From Carposina sasakii (lineage: Eukaryota > Arthropoda > Insecta > Lepidoptera > Carposinidae), in assembly GCA_014607495.2 (NCBI GenBank), contig CP053160.1, forward strand, positions 13,640,001 through 13,704,000: DNA of 64,000 bases. Direction: 5' to 3'. The notes under the pieces are model-generated. The model saw only the letters and a list, made by a program, of their open reading frames with translations. It had not been told where the DNA came from and searched no databases. The translations under genes were made by a program, and so were the position numbers. Each line of letters begins with the position of its first letter. The first letter of the stretch is position 1. Below are positions 35,101 to 40,240 of the stretch, one piece after another.

Positions 35101-35852
35101 TAGATAGGTTACCTGAGAGTTAAAATTGGCCCTTCAAAGCACGTTATGTCATATGCTATACTATAATGATCGATGGATAAAATTGGACCCAATAAACTTC
35201 ATATTCAATGTAAAGCGATCAATACCCTGCTACTTGCCCGCTGACATCGCGTTCAGTGGTCGAGAGGTTCTTTTTGTCACAGACACGCCTGGGCTGTAAG
35301 TAGCCATTGAAATGCGTCGCTTGTCGTAGCGTTTTTACCCCGTCATTGTGCTATGCGTTCCTGTTCTATGAATTTTATGAAAGGGTAGGAAAATCATTAA
35401 AATACAGCAAAATTTATTTATATTTATATCTGCGATGTAAGTATAAATAAATAACTGATTCGATTCGTACATCATATAGATAACTAAAACCTTTTTTATA
35501 TACTAATAAAAAATATATACTAATACTCACGTGAACACGACTTCGGTTCATCACTCTTATCGCCACAATCGTCCTCCCCATTACAATACTTGTCCATAGA
35601 AATACACTGTCCCGTATCACACAATAGTTCACTCAGTTTACAAGGGCTCGCCACATTTCGGGGATACACCACTTTTTTCAACACCACCATACTAACATCT
35701 TCACTGTCCTCACTTGAAAACTCTTCGTTCAAATCCTGTGGACTGCATAGCTTTATAGATAGCAGTACTATTATGAACAGAAAAGTTCTGGAAATGTCTA
35801 GAATATTCGAGAGACACATTTTGGGTAGACGTGTCTTTAGGCTCTTTGTCAC
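1555..35852 (-). CDS. LEV-10-like five-CUB, two-LDLa transmembrane protein (whole gene, 11 exons found)
   Basis: Split gene assembled by eye. Exons are 35852-35531, 30022-29886, 25155-24919, 22181-22075, 20292-20073, 18589-18440, 17023-16877, 13207-13046, 3698-3484, 3292-2372 and 2107-1555. All junctions are GT-AG with compatible phases, giving 1056 residues plus a UGA stop (numbering from the first Met). Order: signal peptide (about 12-37), LDLa1 (71-106), CUB1 (from 109, middle missing), CUB2 (about 207-338), CUB3 (about 359-516), CUB4 (about 530-680), CUB5-like (about 690-849), LDLa2 (870-904), transmembrane helix (about 914-935) and a cytosolic tail (936-1056). Five CUBs, a membrane-proximal LDLa and one TM is the layout described for C. 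elegans LEV-10, which clusters acetylcholine receptors at synapses. The N-terminal LDLa is an addition to that layout. CUB and LDLa modules bind proteins and calcium, so a cell-surface scaffold or co-receptor role is likely. Orthology and synaptic function are inferences. One or more in-frame CUB1 exons were not located. Confidence 0.88.
2372..3292 (-). CDS. Exon 10: rest of CUB4, all of CUB5-like, start of LDLa2
   Basis: The largest exon, 921 nt, acceptor CCCTTGTTAACAG, donor TATAG/GTAAGT, phase 2 in and out, residues 566-872. It carries the CUB4 strands VQLTFTSTYFG and a Cys-rich insert, closing at about residue 680 with GEYKF. A divergent fifth CUB-like unit follows, from VCSSGW through CVHRPWLI, YLYVKIPGYEL, FCPSPNRLFVYEA and YSIKWIEI. 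Four sequons (NRS, NFT, NIT and others) support an extracellular location. The final ECRY gives the first cysteine of LDLa2, which is completed in exon 11. The fifth CUB assignment is by pattern only. Confidence 0.92.
3484..3698 (-). CDS. Exon 9: end of CUB3 and start of CUB4
   Basis: Acceptor CGTTGTTTGCCCACAG, donor CTAAG/GTAAGT, 215 nt, phase 0 in and phase 2 out, residues 495-565. It encodes VSFLLRYEFVDV, the closing CUB3 strand, then ACDRVF, SGRFQAPRAIFYYGR and NLTCIL, the start of CUB4. Not visible as a Met-initiated frame; recognised from its splice sites and its fit with exon 10 (CIL-R-FEAKQGERVQLTF). Confidence 0.92.
3776..3935. repeat. Partial copy of a GTCCACTGCTGGACGTAGG-type repeat
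   Basis: Contains a version of the motif TGCTGGACGTAGGCCTCC, the reverse complement of the AYVQQW C-terminal coding end of lepidopteran RTE elements, and the tail words TCGTATGAGACGATTA. It is a degraded copy of the same family as 8936-9185 and 48650-48863. Confidence 0.6.
4000..6127. other. Intron 9 stretch of the gene's largest internal intron, no feature
   Basis: Part of the intron between exons 8 and 9. Short open frames at 4900-5109 and 5606-5809 have no recognisable domain. The only oddity is the T7-promoter-like word at 5792-5806. Confidence 0.5.
6128..6257. mobile_element. 130-bp palindromic MITE, copy 1
   Basis: Starts with TTCACTATGGGTGCGCCCAC and ends with its reverse complement; the inverted repeats match perfectly over about 25 bp. 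The inner part and about 40 bp of right flank (AACTTCCGAATTGTAACGCC) recur at 8195-8365. The shared flank suggests the real element is longer than the palindrome or that the segment was duplicated. Confidence 0.75.
7055..7760 (-). mobile_element. 3' end of a non-LTR retrotransposon (LINE ORF2 C-terminus)
   Basis: A 193-residue open frame (7758-7177) has the zinc-knuckle-like start CACGEMVERLGHHGLSC, then GRIARHSAINDVIRWAL, KRPDGMTRWDGLFVWDATC and DTLAPSHL. This pattern is typical of the C-terminal domain after the reverse transcriptase in one group of arthropod LINEs; I cannot assign the clade with certainty. The reverse transcriptase itself is missing, so the copy is 5' truncated and dead. 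A short 3' UTR-like stretch runs to about 7055. The open frame has no stop over 190 codons and is GC-richer than its surroundings, implying recent insertion. Confidence 0.7.
7761..8190. repeat. GC-rich segment with TAGCACG/CGTGCTA inverted words
   Basis: Next to the LINE end lies a GC-rich stretch containing several inverted copies of (A)ACGTGCTATA and TAGCACGCTAG, plus a TTTA-repeat at about 8008-8032. It looks like part of a transposable element, not host sequence, but no clean ends are visible. Confidence 0.4.
8195..8324. mobile_element. 130-bp palindromic MITE, copy 2
   Basis: Same family and length as 6128-6257 (TTCACTATGGGTGC start, GCACCCATAGTGAA end, same inner CACTGACCCTCGGATCTGAT). 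Its inverted repeats have diverged to about 14 bp. Confidence 0.7.
8936..9185. repeat. SINE-like lepidopteran repeat related to an RTE tail
   Basis: Begins GTCCACTGCTGGACGTAGG and continues with CACCACGCTGGGTAGGCGGG, GGCGCTGCTGCCCA and ATCGCCTCGTACGATA, words that also occur in the 48650-48863 copy. The reverse complement of the start encodes GEAYVQQWT, the C-terminal end of RTE-type elements. Confidence 0.65.
9435..9640. mobile_element. TATACAGGATG MITE, copy 1 (short form)
   Basis: Ends are TATACAGGATGTTTTT and AAAAATCATCCTGTATA. The inner words CCACCCTTAACGAAGGGCAC and AACGTTGACGAC match the copies at 11980-12364 and 17344-17619. About 180 bp of the middle is missing relative to the long form. 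Confidence 0.7.
10122..10580. mobile_element. MITE with TTATACAGGGTG ends and GTGACAGCCAGGCA subterminal
   Basis: A 459-bp unit whose first about 33 bp and last about 33 bp are inverted copies (TTATACAGGGTGTTTGTGAC and its near complement). A related end-only fragment lies at about 34345-34500. Confidence 0.7.
10581..10890 (+). mobile_element. LINE C-terminal fragment (RTE-like), copy 1
   Basis: A frame ending at 10874 reads MLRWFGHLEKMDGRLLTKEI, then DVLRKGLVKSTRNRQACMKN and ends in WRSEV. This is the endonuclease/reverse-transcriptase tail of an RTE-like element. It starts directly after the MITE at 10122-10580. A second, more decayed copy is at 33518-33790. Confidence 0.65.
11980..12364. 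mobile_element. TATACAGGATG MITE, copy 2 (long form)
   Basis: Complete 385-bp copy with TATACAGGATG and CATCCTGTATA ends. The inner part has a GCGCGTCTTTGTGCATTTAT segment also seen at 56975-57144. This is the best reference copy in the window. Confidence 0.75.
13046..13207 (-). CDS. Exon 8: CUB3 later strands
   Basis: Acceptor ATCTCGTTTGTCACAG, donor TTGCAG/GTAAGT, 162 nt, phase 0 in and out, residues 441-494. It encodes KKSLLGSFCREESPRLCDHA, then ATRPCAPSESYITTGS. This follows the CUB pattern after the WDG loop (LGxFC, then a Ser/Thr-rich turn before the next strand). An exact Met at the fourth codon makes open-frame callers start too early or late here; the splice-defined start is Leu 441. 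Confidence 0.9.
13208..14592. other. Intron 7, left part, nothing recognised
   Basis: AT-rich intron sequence between exons 7 and 8. No long open frame, repeat boundary or conserved motif was seen before the MITE at 14593. Confidence 0.5.
14593..14750. mobile_element. AGGGTAGATTTTTCC MITE, complete copy
   Basis: 158-bp element with inverted ends of about 55 bp (AGATAGCCTATCTGAAGAAT near the left, its complement near the right). Same family as the element split at 62351-62875, at 34905-35135 and in part at 63521. Confidence 0.7.
15341..15680 (+). mobile_element. tRNA-derived SINE
   Basis: Begins with a tRNA-like head: box A-like CAGTGGTTAAAACGTG and box B-like AAGTTCGATCCCA. The body has TTGGTCCTGCGCC and GCACACACTTGTGCACTATA, and the tail is (ATC)n at 15664-15680. 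This is a well-known lepidopteran SINE layout. A second SINE/RTE-tail word (TCTCCTTCCGTGCAT) follows at 15709-15780. Confidence 0.7.
16561..16846 (-). mobile_element. Dispersed repeat with ATCACGCCTTTATCCCTTAC head, copy 1
   Basis: Reverse-oriented copy of the 257-bp element inserted at 59092-59348. It shares GGTCAGAAGTGGCACCATGT, CTTCTCTTCCCGGGC and GAGGCGATGGGCTGACCACC. It ends only about 30 bp from the donor of exon 7. The open frames inside it are not genes. Confidence 0.7.
16877..17023 (-). CDS. Exon 7: CUB3 middle (147 nt)
   Basis: Acceptor CTTATTTCCGCAG, donor AAAG/GTAGGT, 147 nt, phase 0 in and out, residues 392-440. It encodes GRPNEIVWVSFVKYHSAG, then DCSSQLTIWDGA, which are the hydrophobic strand and the C-x-x-x-LTIWDG core expected after exon 6. 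A dispersed repeat lies only about 30 bp downstream of the donor (16561-16846). The plus-strand frames here are shadows. Confidence 0.92.
17344..17619. mobile_element. TATACAGGGTG MITE, copy 3 (inverted)
   Basis: 276-bp copy in the opposite orientation to 11980-12364, with TATACAGGGTG and CACCCTGTATA ends. It lies in the short intron between exons 6 and 7. Confidence 0.75.
18440..18589 (-). CDS. Exon 6: start of CUB3 (150 nt)
   Basis: Acceptor GCTGTTCTTTGTCAG, donor TTTCAG/GTATGT, 150 nt, phase 0 in and out, residues 342-391. It encodes a DKDSHSF stretch, then CRFVLRSSDKTSGVLRNP and PPNTSCVYYFQ, which fits the opening of a CUB domain (Cys, SG, a Pro-containing loop, Asn-x-x-Cys-x-Tyr). A plus-strand open frame across the same bases is a shadow. 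The first about 45 bases of this exon have a degraded duplicate at 19177-19228. Confidence 0.92.
19177..19228 (-). pseudogene. Degenerate duplicate of the 5' end of exon 6
   Basis: The minus strand reads LYVEEDSHSF right after a TCATAAG acceptor-like site; exon 6 starts V-LYVDKDSHSF after TTTGTCAG. The nucleotide match spans about 45 bases (ATGCGAATCTT, CCACGTACAG on the plus strand) and then stops, with a stop codon soon after. It sits 0.6 kb upstream of exon 6 in transcription order, so it is a partial local duplication, probably not a used exon. Confidence 0.6.
19229..20072. other. Intron 5 remainder, nothing recognised
   Basis: AT-rich intronic sequence between exons 5 and 6 with no domain, repeat end or conserved motif that I can support. 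Confidence 0.5.
20073..20292 (-). CDS. Exon 5: end of CUB2
   Basis: Acceptor CCATTCCAG, donor GTACAG/GTATTG, 220 nt, phase 2 in and phase 0 out, residues 268-341. It contains WDQCNVVQDYLTVWDG, the calcium-binding-type CUB core (Cys, acidic, DYLxVxDG), then LVRLCGGD, the strand LLEFHTSP and the closing PGFELEV. This is the most typical CUB segment in the window. The donor GTATTG is weaker than its neighbours. Confidence 0.93.
20293..21084. other. Intron 4, left part, nothing recognised
   Basis: AT-rich sequence between exon 5 and the repeat at 21085. A second acceptor-like site (TTTGTCTGTCAG near 20336) exists but would break the frame with exon 4. Confidence 0.5.
21085..21345. repeat. Lepidopteran repeat (CGGCTTCGCCCGCGTG ... 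CTAAGCATACATAGGGACAG)
   Basis: Carries CCCACGGCTTCGCCCGCGTG and, further on, TGAATCACTCTATCTAT and ATCTAAGCATACATAGGGAC. I recognise these words as a common lepidopteran interspersed repeat. The related start CAAAGCCGGGGCGGATCCCTAG recurs near 24670. The 5' end is not clear. Confidence 0.55.
22015..22066. repeat. MITE right end next to the exon 4 donor
   Basis: TTGCTTTTGCTAATACGGGGGCCG resembles the right end of the MITE at 47197-47420 (GGGGGCCG terminus). It stops a few bases before the donor GTAAGT of exon 4 (22074-22069). The left end was not found, so this is a fragment. Confidence 0.4.
22075..22181 (-). CDS. Exon 4: CUB2 middle (107 nt)
   Basis: Too short for ordinary ORF listing; found because exon 3 (phase 0) and exon 5 (needs phase 2) could not be joined directly. 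Acceptor TATAACTTTGTTACAG, donor CTTAA/GTAAGT, 107 nt, so phase 0 in and phase 2 out, exactly as required. It encodes residues 233-267, including HVLIAVRQTNSHKIHIK and IVKYDRSQRVL, and its last two bases plus the first base of exon 5 make a lysine. This supplies the strands expected between the CUB2 Cys pair and the DYLTVWDG motif. The fragment of a MITE end abuts the donor side. Confidence 0.92.
22182..23693. other. Intron 3, left part, nothing firm
   Basis: AT-rich intron. One 66-nt open segment at 22969-23034 with consensus splice sites was considered as an exon and rejected, because the true exon 4 at 22075-22181 fits phase and sequence. Confidence 0.5.
23694..23880. mobile_element. 187-bp MITE with 46-bp inverted ends
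   Basis: Starts CATAGAGGAATAAGAT and ends with its complement ATCTTATTCCTCTATG. The inverted repeats agree over about 46 bases with two mismatches (GAGTGCTAATGTCCTACTAA and its complement). A copy lacking the left arm is at 55884-56036. Confidence 0.8.
23978..24056 (-). repeat. tRNA-derived pol III unit (SINE head or tRNA pseudogene)
   Basis: The minus strand has a box A-like TGGCTTAGTTGTTATAGCGG and a perfect box B GGGTTCGATTCCC with a five-pair T stem, followed by a T6 run at about 23980-23975, the pol III terminator. The acceptor stem has a mismatch and no proper anticodon stem forms, so it is not a working tRNA by inspection. Confidence 0.55.
24640..24840. repeat. Decayed interspersed repeat
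   Basis: Begins near AAAGCCGGGGCGGATCCCTAG and continues with ATGAATCGACTAAGAAACTC and GATCCTGCTCATGCCTG. It resembles the family at 45705-45860 and 58080-58235 (GTCGACTAAGGAACTC, GATCCTGCAG). Confidence 0.4.
24919..25155 (-). CDS. Exon 3: end of CUB1 and start of CUB2
   Basis: Acceptor TTTGTTGTAG, donor AAAG/GTGAGT, 237 nt, phase 0 in and out, residues 154-232. It starts with GYNFDFKLAYKF, which has the shape of the final strand of a CUB domain. A linker with Cys 195, 202 and 207 follows. CUB2 then opens with the recognisable pattern SPNFPGVYPRNASCTYRI. The opposite strand also has long open frames here, which are shadows. Sequons NAT and NAS are present, as expected for an extracellular region. 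Confidence 0.92.
25156..26878. other. Intron 2, left part; expected site of missing CUB1 exon(s)
   Basis: CUB1 lacks about 60 residues between exons 2 and 3, so one or more in-frame exons should lie between 25156 and 29885. I searched both acceptors and donors here and found none that codes CUB-like sequence. A purine-rich and GC-rich stretch at 25640-25870 is of unknown nature. Confidence 0.4.
26879..26952. repeat. 37-bp tandem duplication
   Basis: Two direct copies of a 37-bp unit containing AATTAACATGTTGGCTTAAC, at 26879-26915 and 26916-26952, differing at two positions. A young local duplication. Confidence 0.85.
27330..27786 (-). mobile_element. Internally deleted LINE 3' end (CR1/Jockey-like)
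   Basis: A minus-strand frame at 27749-27459 encodes the RT C-terminal region: MFNADKTQACLFSEKKRP, then SYIESKAQLAVKKLGILSK and QVRSCMEYCSP. It then jumps at about 27463 into the last part of the ORF and 3' end (AACTATAATCTTGCGATCTT, GAGTGAACCGGTTTC, GTAAGCCTATTTAATA). The complete 3' end of the same family is at 63232-63432 in plus orientation. The join at CCATGAACTATAATC is a clean deletion, so this copy is dead. Confidence 0.75.
28180..28805 (+). mobile_element. Helitron N-terminal coding fragment, frameshifted
   Basis: A frame from about 28247 reads MPQPRRSNLSQRSRNDG and continues with RASQTQEQREPGKRL, RSARRNG and DLNRAAFLYDCTIDYS. The match then shifts to another frame with MDVVYQHCGALKFAGKTPG and LCCLSGKVKLP, and later QMTSFGAEIIEEH. 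This order is the N-terminal region of lepidopteran Helitron Rep-helicase proteins, with its C-x-x-C pair. At least one frameshift separates the parts, and the Rep and helicase domains are absent. The separate frames are pieces of one element, not genes. Confidence 0.75.
29135..29285. repeat. Short degenerate repeat of GGCCGGCTACACCTAGTTCT units
   Basis: Words of the form (A)GGCC(G/A)GCTACA(C/A)CTAGTTCT and ACCGCCTAGG/ACCGCATAAGG/GCCGTCTAGAGC occur about three times in 150 bp. They look like a small diverged tandem array. Confidence 0.45.
29690..29850. repeat. Dispersed repeat, copy 1 (GAAGTTGCTAGTTCATCAC)
   Basis: Shares AGTTGCT(A/G)G(T/C)TCATCAC, AACGCCCC and GATGCAG with 42300-42460. It lies about 35 bp from the donor of exon 2. 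Confidence 0.5.
29886..30022 (-). CDS. Exon 2: start of CUB1
   Basis: Acceptor TTATCCTTACAG, donor CAG/GTAAG, 137 nt, phase 1 in and phase 0 out. It encodes residues 108-153: PCNRTYMGDVGRTYELEV, then a stretch with CHLNFTA and GDIIQ, which resembles the first strands of a CUB domain (Cys, aromatic, Gly-rich turn, then a hydrophobic strand). The next exon found resumes at the last CUB strand, so the middle of CUB1 is absent between these two exons. An N-glycosylation sequon (NRT) lies at the start. Confidence 0.88.
30023..32304. other. Intron 1, right part, nothing recognised
   Basis: AT-rich intron between exons 1 and 2. Frames at 30270-30591 and 31172-31408 are short, overlap on both strands and show no domain. 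Confidence 0.5.
32305..32628. mobile_element. Palindromic MITE (AATACCTCGTATTCTTTGTAA type), copy 1
   Basis: Left part TTTTTTCTATGGAACCAACCC and right part TTCCATAGAAAAAAATAATC are inverted; TTTTAATATCGCGTATTC pairs with GAATACGAGGTATTAAAA at the other end. The better-preserved copy is at 39880-40240. Confidence 0.65.
33518..33790 (+). mobile_element. LINE C-terminal fragment, copy 2
   Basis: Decayed copy of the 10581-10890 fragment: GAGATATATGGCAGAAGTGAATGGC, GTCAAGAGCACCCGAAACTGG and AAATGGAGAT recur in the same order. Frames are broken. Confidence 0.6.
34345..34500. repeat. Fragment of the GTGACAGCCAGGCA MITE family
   Basis: Contains GAAAATTTTCACTGATTTTC, CAGAATCATGGTCT and ATATTTGCCTGG, which in reverse order match the left part of the MITE at 10122-10580 (AGACCATGATTCTGATGCGG, GCCAGGCAAATATTGA). 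The terminal TTATACAGGGTG is lost. Confidence 0.5.
34905..35135. mobile_element. AGGG-end MITE, diverged longer copy
   Basis: The right end (GGTTACCTGAGAGTTAAAATTGGCCCT) and the inner GAAACAGCGTTAACTTTACTC match the inverted arms of 14593-14750. The body is longer and the left arm diverged. Confidence 0.5.
35531..35852 (-). CDS. Exon 1: signal peptide and LDLa1
   Basis: The frame opens at Met 35852, and a second Met at 35819 is the likelier start because it sits directly before a hydrophobic core (FLFIIVLLSIKL). A short acidic linker follows, then a complete LDLa module with six cysteines (residues 71, 78, 83, 90, 96 and 106) and the acidic calcium-binding signature CNGEDDCGDKSDE. The exon ends in TTCAC before a GTGAGT donor (phase 1). 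Its last C joins exon 2 to make a proline just before CNRTY. No other frame in this exon shows a domain. Confidence 0.9.
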
Positions 35853-35888
35853 AACATCGTGATGTCAGTCCCTCGCCTTTGTTGGTGC
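35853..35888 (-). other. Probable 5' UTR part of exon 1, with upstream splice acceptor
   Basis: Upstream of the first Met the minus strand reads TTCTTTGTTACAG at 35901-35889, a good 3' splice site. The coding exon therefore probably starts at 35888, and one or more untranslated exons plus the promoter lie at higher coordinates. No cDNA evidence is available, so a transcription start close to this exon cannot be excluded. Confidence 0.45.
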
Positions 35889-37620
35889 CTGTAACAAAGA
35901 ATTTCAAAGTCAGTCCTGACATTTAGCAGACAATTTGCAGTAATGAAAAAGCATTGGCACAATATGATAGACATCATTTTGGAATATTTTCGGGGTGCTT
36001 TTTTATCATTTTGGTATAGGCAATGTTGCGATATCACTTTCCATTTATGTATAAACGATAAAACGTTTTGATATACTTAAAAAATGCTTTAACTAAGATT
36101 GTCACTTAGCTTATATTATATATTCGAGGAGGGTTGGCGTCAGGTAGGCAGACGGTCGTAAAGAAACGCCAAGTCATTAGCAAAATATGTTTCAGAAGAA
36201 TATTTGCCACGCCCGCATATAGGTACCTTTATAATGAGATAAGTATACAAACTTGATGATAAAACAAATTAATGTATAATAATAGCCAATGTATAACAAT
36301 GTCCCAAGGCGTATCGTGTTTGAAGAGCGTTACGGTTCATTGACTTGAAAATTATGTTCATGAATGGCAATGATATACCATACTACGAACCTTTTAATAC
36401 TAACAAACATAATTAAAACAGGGAAACTTAATACAAATTAACGTTATGTGGCATATATGTCTATTGACCGAAAAAGTATGTTGTTCATTGTGTAAATCAA
36501 CAAAAAAGGTAATTAAAAATATATTGTACGCTAGTAGTTACTTATGTTCCACCTTTGTTCATAAAATTTAAATTAATGTCATTTTGTGCGATTGAAATTG
36601 TTGCGAGGGAGCCTTCTTTCCTAATATCCATTTTGTAACAATCATTGTAAAAATAATTAAAATCTTTTAAAAAATATGTAAAATAATTTTATTTATTTAC
36701 AATTTTAAACCAGTAAAAACTAAAAAACGTATAGATGAATATTGCTATAGGTGGCCAGCGGTTAACACTTTTATATATCTTGCCAAGCTCGATGTAGCAT
36801 CTAACTTTAACTTGTCAATATTTCAATACCAAATCCCGGGAGAAAAGACGGAGAAATTCTACTGCATACCACTGGCACTAGGTTCTCACATGAACGGAAT
36901 ACATGCTTTCATGTTATATAACTTATGTAAGTAAATTTTACGAGTAATCCTTTAGAATCCATATAAACACTTACTAAAAACGGTATTGCTTTTATCACTA
37001 TTGGACTTTGTCAAACAGAGCATAACCACATTGGACGAAATATTAAAAATTTTAAAAAATTACCTGTATAATATTTTCGTCACCATCCATATATTAGGTA
37101 TAATAAGGACGAAAGGTAATATCCTTCATGCAACAACAAAGAATATATATCTATGCTATAAGGGAATAATGCCTATTGCCAGAGCATAACTCTATGACTA
37201 AGAATATAACTTACCCTGAATAAATGAATGAATGGTACAATTGAAGTACCACTTTGTATCTGTCTAAAATACATTGAATATCGTTTCGAAATTCAACCAT
37301 CCAAAATGCACACAGTAATGTTTCAAGGTACAATTTCATAATAACGAAAATTCAATGTCAAATATAGCTAGCAATCTGGATACAGATGTGACATTATTTA
37401 TGGCACACACATATGTTGGAAAGGGTTGTGTATTGCTCCACTTATATGGGTCGATGGGTTGCCGTTCGCTCGAGTTTAGTGTGCGAGAAATATCCAGAAC
37501 TTTATGTGAGCCTGGTAACTTTTACGTTAGTAAACGATTTCTGATTGTTTTTTATTGCAGTGCCATATTAGAGCCGCTTATTCCCAAATTAGTTAGCTGA
37601 TATCTGTCTTTCTAAACATT
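35889..37620. other. Intronic or upstream DNA, nothing recognised
   Basis: If the acceptor at 35889/35890 is used, this is the intron before exon 1. No domain, repeat boundary or promoter signal is visible. Confidence 0.4.
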
Positions 37621-38249
37621 TTTTAAACGGTAATGAACAATAACTTCAATTTTGTTTTCTTTCCTAGGAGGCTGATTGCAAGAGGTGTACACCAGAGATG
37701 GTCTGTCCTCATACAATACCTACAAGTGACCAGGTAACTAGTAATCTGCTTCAAACGCCTTGAAATTTGTTAGAACAAATGTATGTATTTCTGACATAAA
37801 ATTATTGCAGCATATTGTTATAATTTATACTTAAATTATGTTAAACTAAAATTCAAACTTACCCCACGTTACAAATTACCTCGTTGTGTACATGAATAAT
37901 ATGGCACATAATATTTTGTTACAAAATAACGTCTAATTAGTTCACAAAGCGCAAAATTGTGAATTCTCCTGCATTTTGTATCATTCCAAAACCAAATACA
38001 AATTTTCATAAGCGCCTGTTATCCGCAACCCCCTTCGTTCAAATGCAAATTCATTCATTAAAATCCTTTAATAAAATCATAAAGTTTACTTTCTTTGGGC
38101 AAAATGAAACGATATTTGATTGGACAATAGATTATCATTTATGGAAATTAAATGAAATCAAGGAGGGATAAACAAAGAAAGTTATAACTTCAGTTGCTAG
38201 GGTATTATTATTATCTGATATTCTTTATTGCACATACAAATATTGGACA

Positions 38250-38370
38250 TACGTACATATAATCACGCCTTTATCCCTTACGGGGCAGGCAGAGCACCAA
38301 CAGCCGACAGAACCACATGGTGCCACTTCTGACCAATTTTGAGGGTATAGTTGAGATGTTGGACAATATA
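38250..38370 (+). repeat. Dispersed repeat, copy 2 (5' part)
   Basis: AATCACGCCTTTATCCCTTA, GGCAGGCAGAGCACCAACAG and CACATGGTGCCACTTCTGAC match the head of 59092-59348; truncated after GTTGAGATGTT. Confidence 0.65.
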
Positions 38371-39879
38371 GTGAAATTACGTAGTTACGCAGATAACATA
38401 CAAAGGTGAGTTTACGCTTAAAGAGATTTCTTCCTAAACCTAAGTTTTACACAATTATTATTTTTTTTACATTCATAATTTTTTTGCAATGTTGTTAGAA
38501 ATTTTACTCATAAATAAGGTAACATTTATAAAAGGACTACCTATATTCCTTTTCTATGCATTCAAAACCAAAAGCTTTAAACAGTTTCCTAGGATTCCTA
38601 ACGTAATTTAAATCTATCCCCTCTAGTATCTATCGTGAGCGTAATTAGAATATTATTAGAGCCAGTGAATTTCGGAAGTCAGCACAACTGGGGCAGCTCA
38701 TGATGCAAATGCCGTAAAAGCAAATTTATGTCACCAAATGCAATGCGCTTACAAAGGGTTTAAATTTGCAATTCTATTGTGAAAGCGACGCGGATAATAG
38801 GCCGGAATAAGTCGCATGTGTGTTCGATTAGTAACTGATTGAATATAAACACGTTTATTTGGAGTAGGTATTAGTTAAAATCACTGTTTTGATTTGCGGC
38901 CAGTGGCGTAAGAATAGCGTTATCGTCACTTGATTGCAATACAGCGTAACTCAAAATTTGTAATGTGCTATTATTATATAGGTATATTAGTTACGACTAT
39001 AATATTTAATCACTAATCGAACTTAAATTTTCTGCATGATGTGAAGTATGCAGTTTCTGCCCTAATTATTATTATAAGTTATAATTAACGTCAAATAGAG
39101 AAGGAATGCTCTTGGACTATATAGACGGCACCAACAAGACCGATGATATACATAGTGTTAGTTTTAGAGTTGGAAAACATTCATTTTATAATAATGATTT
39201 CACTATTGCAGCATTAACTTTAAAGCTAGTCCACTCGGCTTTACTGTTAAAATAGTTTGTGGCTCGTTCAATGAACACACGGCTCGTTCCAGACGGGCAG
39301 TATTTCAATCTGGTCTAGAAGTTTTCATATTAATTTCCGAACGGACTGGGCATTTATGTACTGTGGAGTTCAAAAGTAATTAGTGAGTATTCGAATTCCG
39401 CATAGGTTATTCAGATTTTTGTTCTCCTTTAAGTATTACGATTTCAATAAAATTTCTTTTTGGCTTTAAAATAAATGTCTCTTGCACGCGACGAACACAA
39501 ATATACTTGTTAGGCGATTCGACGAGATAATTTGGTGGACAGTGACAAATTAATGACTAAATAAACACAGATAATGATCGGAGACGCAAAAAATGCCCGC
39601 CCACAAGACGTCCACCGCCGACGAAGGCTAAGTGACAAATGAATGGGGAGTTAGAAAAAATAATTGCGCCATTTAAATGCCACCTTCGTACTAAAGCCAA
39701 ACAAATTGACTTTTTCTATTTTTTCTCTTTCGCAGTCGAGAGAGCTTAGTGACGTGTTACTTAAGCTCATTAATTCGGACCTTTATTTCATTAATACCTA
39801 TGCGAAGTACTTTACATGAAATACGAAAGGCAAGTAATTATTACCTACTATTAAATTCTTTGAGCTATACAGGCTGTAA
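38371..39879. other. Non-coding stretch, nothing recognised
   Basis: No open frame of note and no repeat end. A GC-richer patch at 39590-39640 (CGCCCACAAGACGTCCACCG) has no recognisable identity. Confidence 0.5.
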
Positions 39880-40240
39880 AAGACAACGATGTTTTTTTAA
39901 TACCTTGTATTCTTTGTAAGGTTACGATCATTTTTTTCTATGGAACCAACCCTGAGAATACGACAAAAATTATGAAAAAATACTGTCATTTTATTGCAAG
40001 CAATGTATTCGTTTGATGCTAAAAGTGGTTACAAAACTAACATTTTGACATGGTATCTTTGAAAAAAAAAATGTTTGTTAACCGATTTCAGATGGATTTA
40101 TCTAAAAAAATGATAATATTAATGTAACTTTGGACCTCAATATCTTGGAATCCCGTGGTTTCCCAGGGGTGCTTCCATAGAAAAAAAAATGATTGTGATG
40201 TTACAAAAAATACGAGGTATTAAAAGAACAAAGTTGTGTT
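39880..40240. mobile_element. Palindromic MITE, copy 2
   Basis: TTTTAATACCTTGTATTC at the left pairs with AATACGAGGTATTAAAA at the right, and TTTTTTTCTATGGAACC pairs with TTCCATAGAAAAAAAAA. Same family as 32305-32628. Confidence 0.7.
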
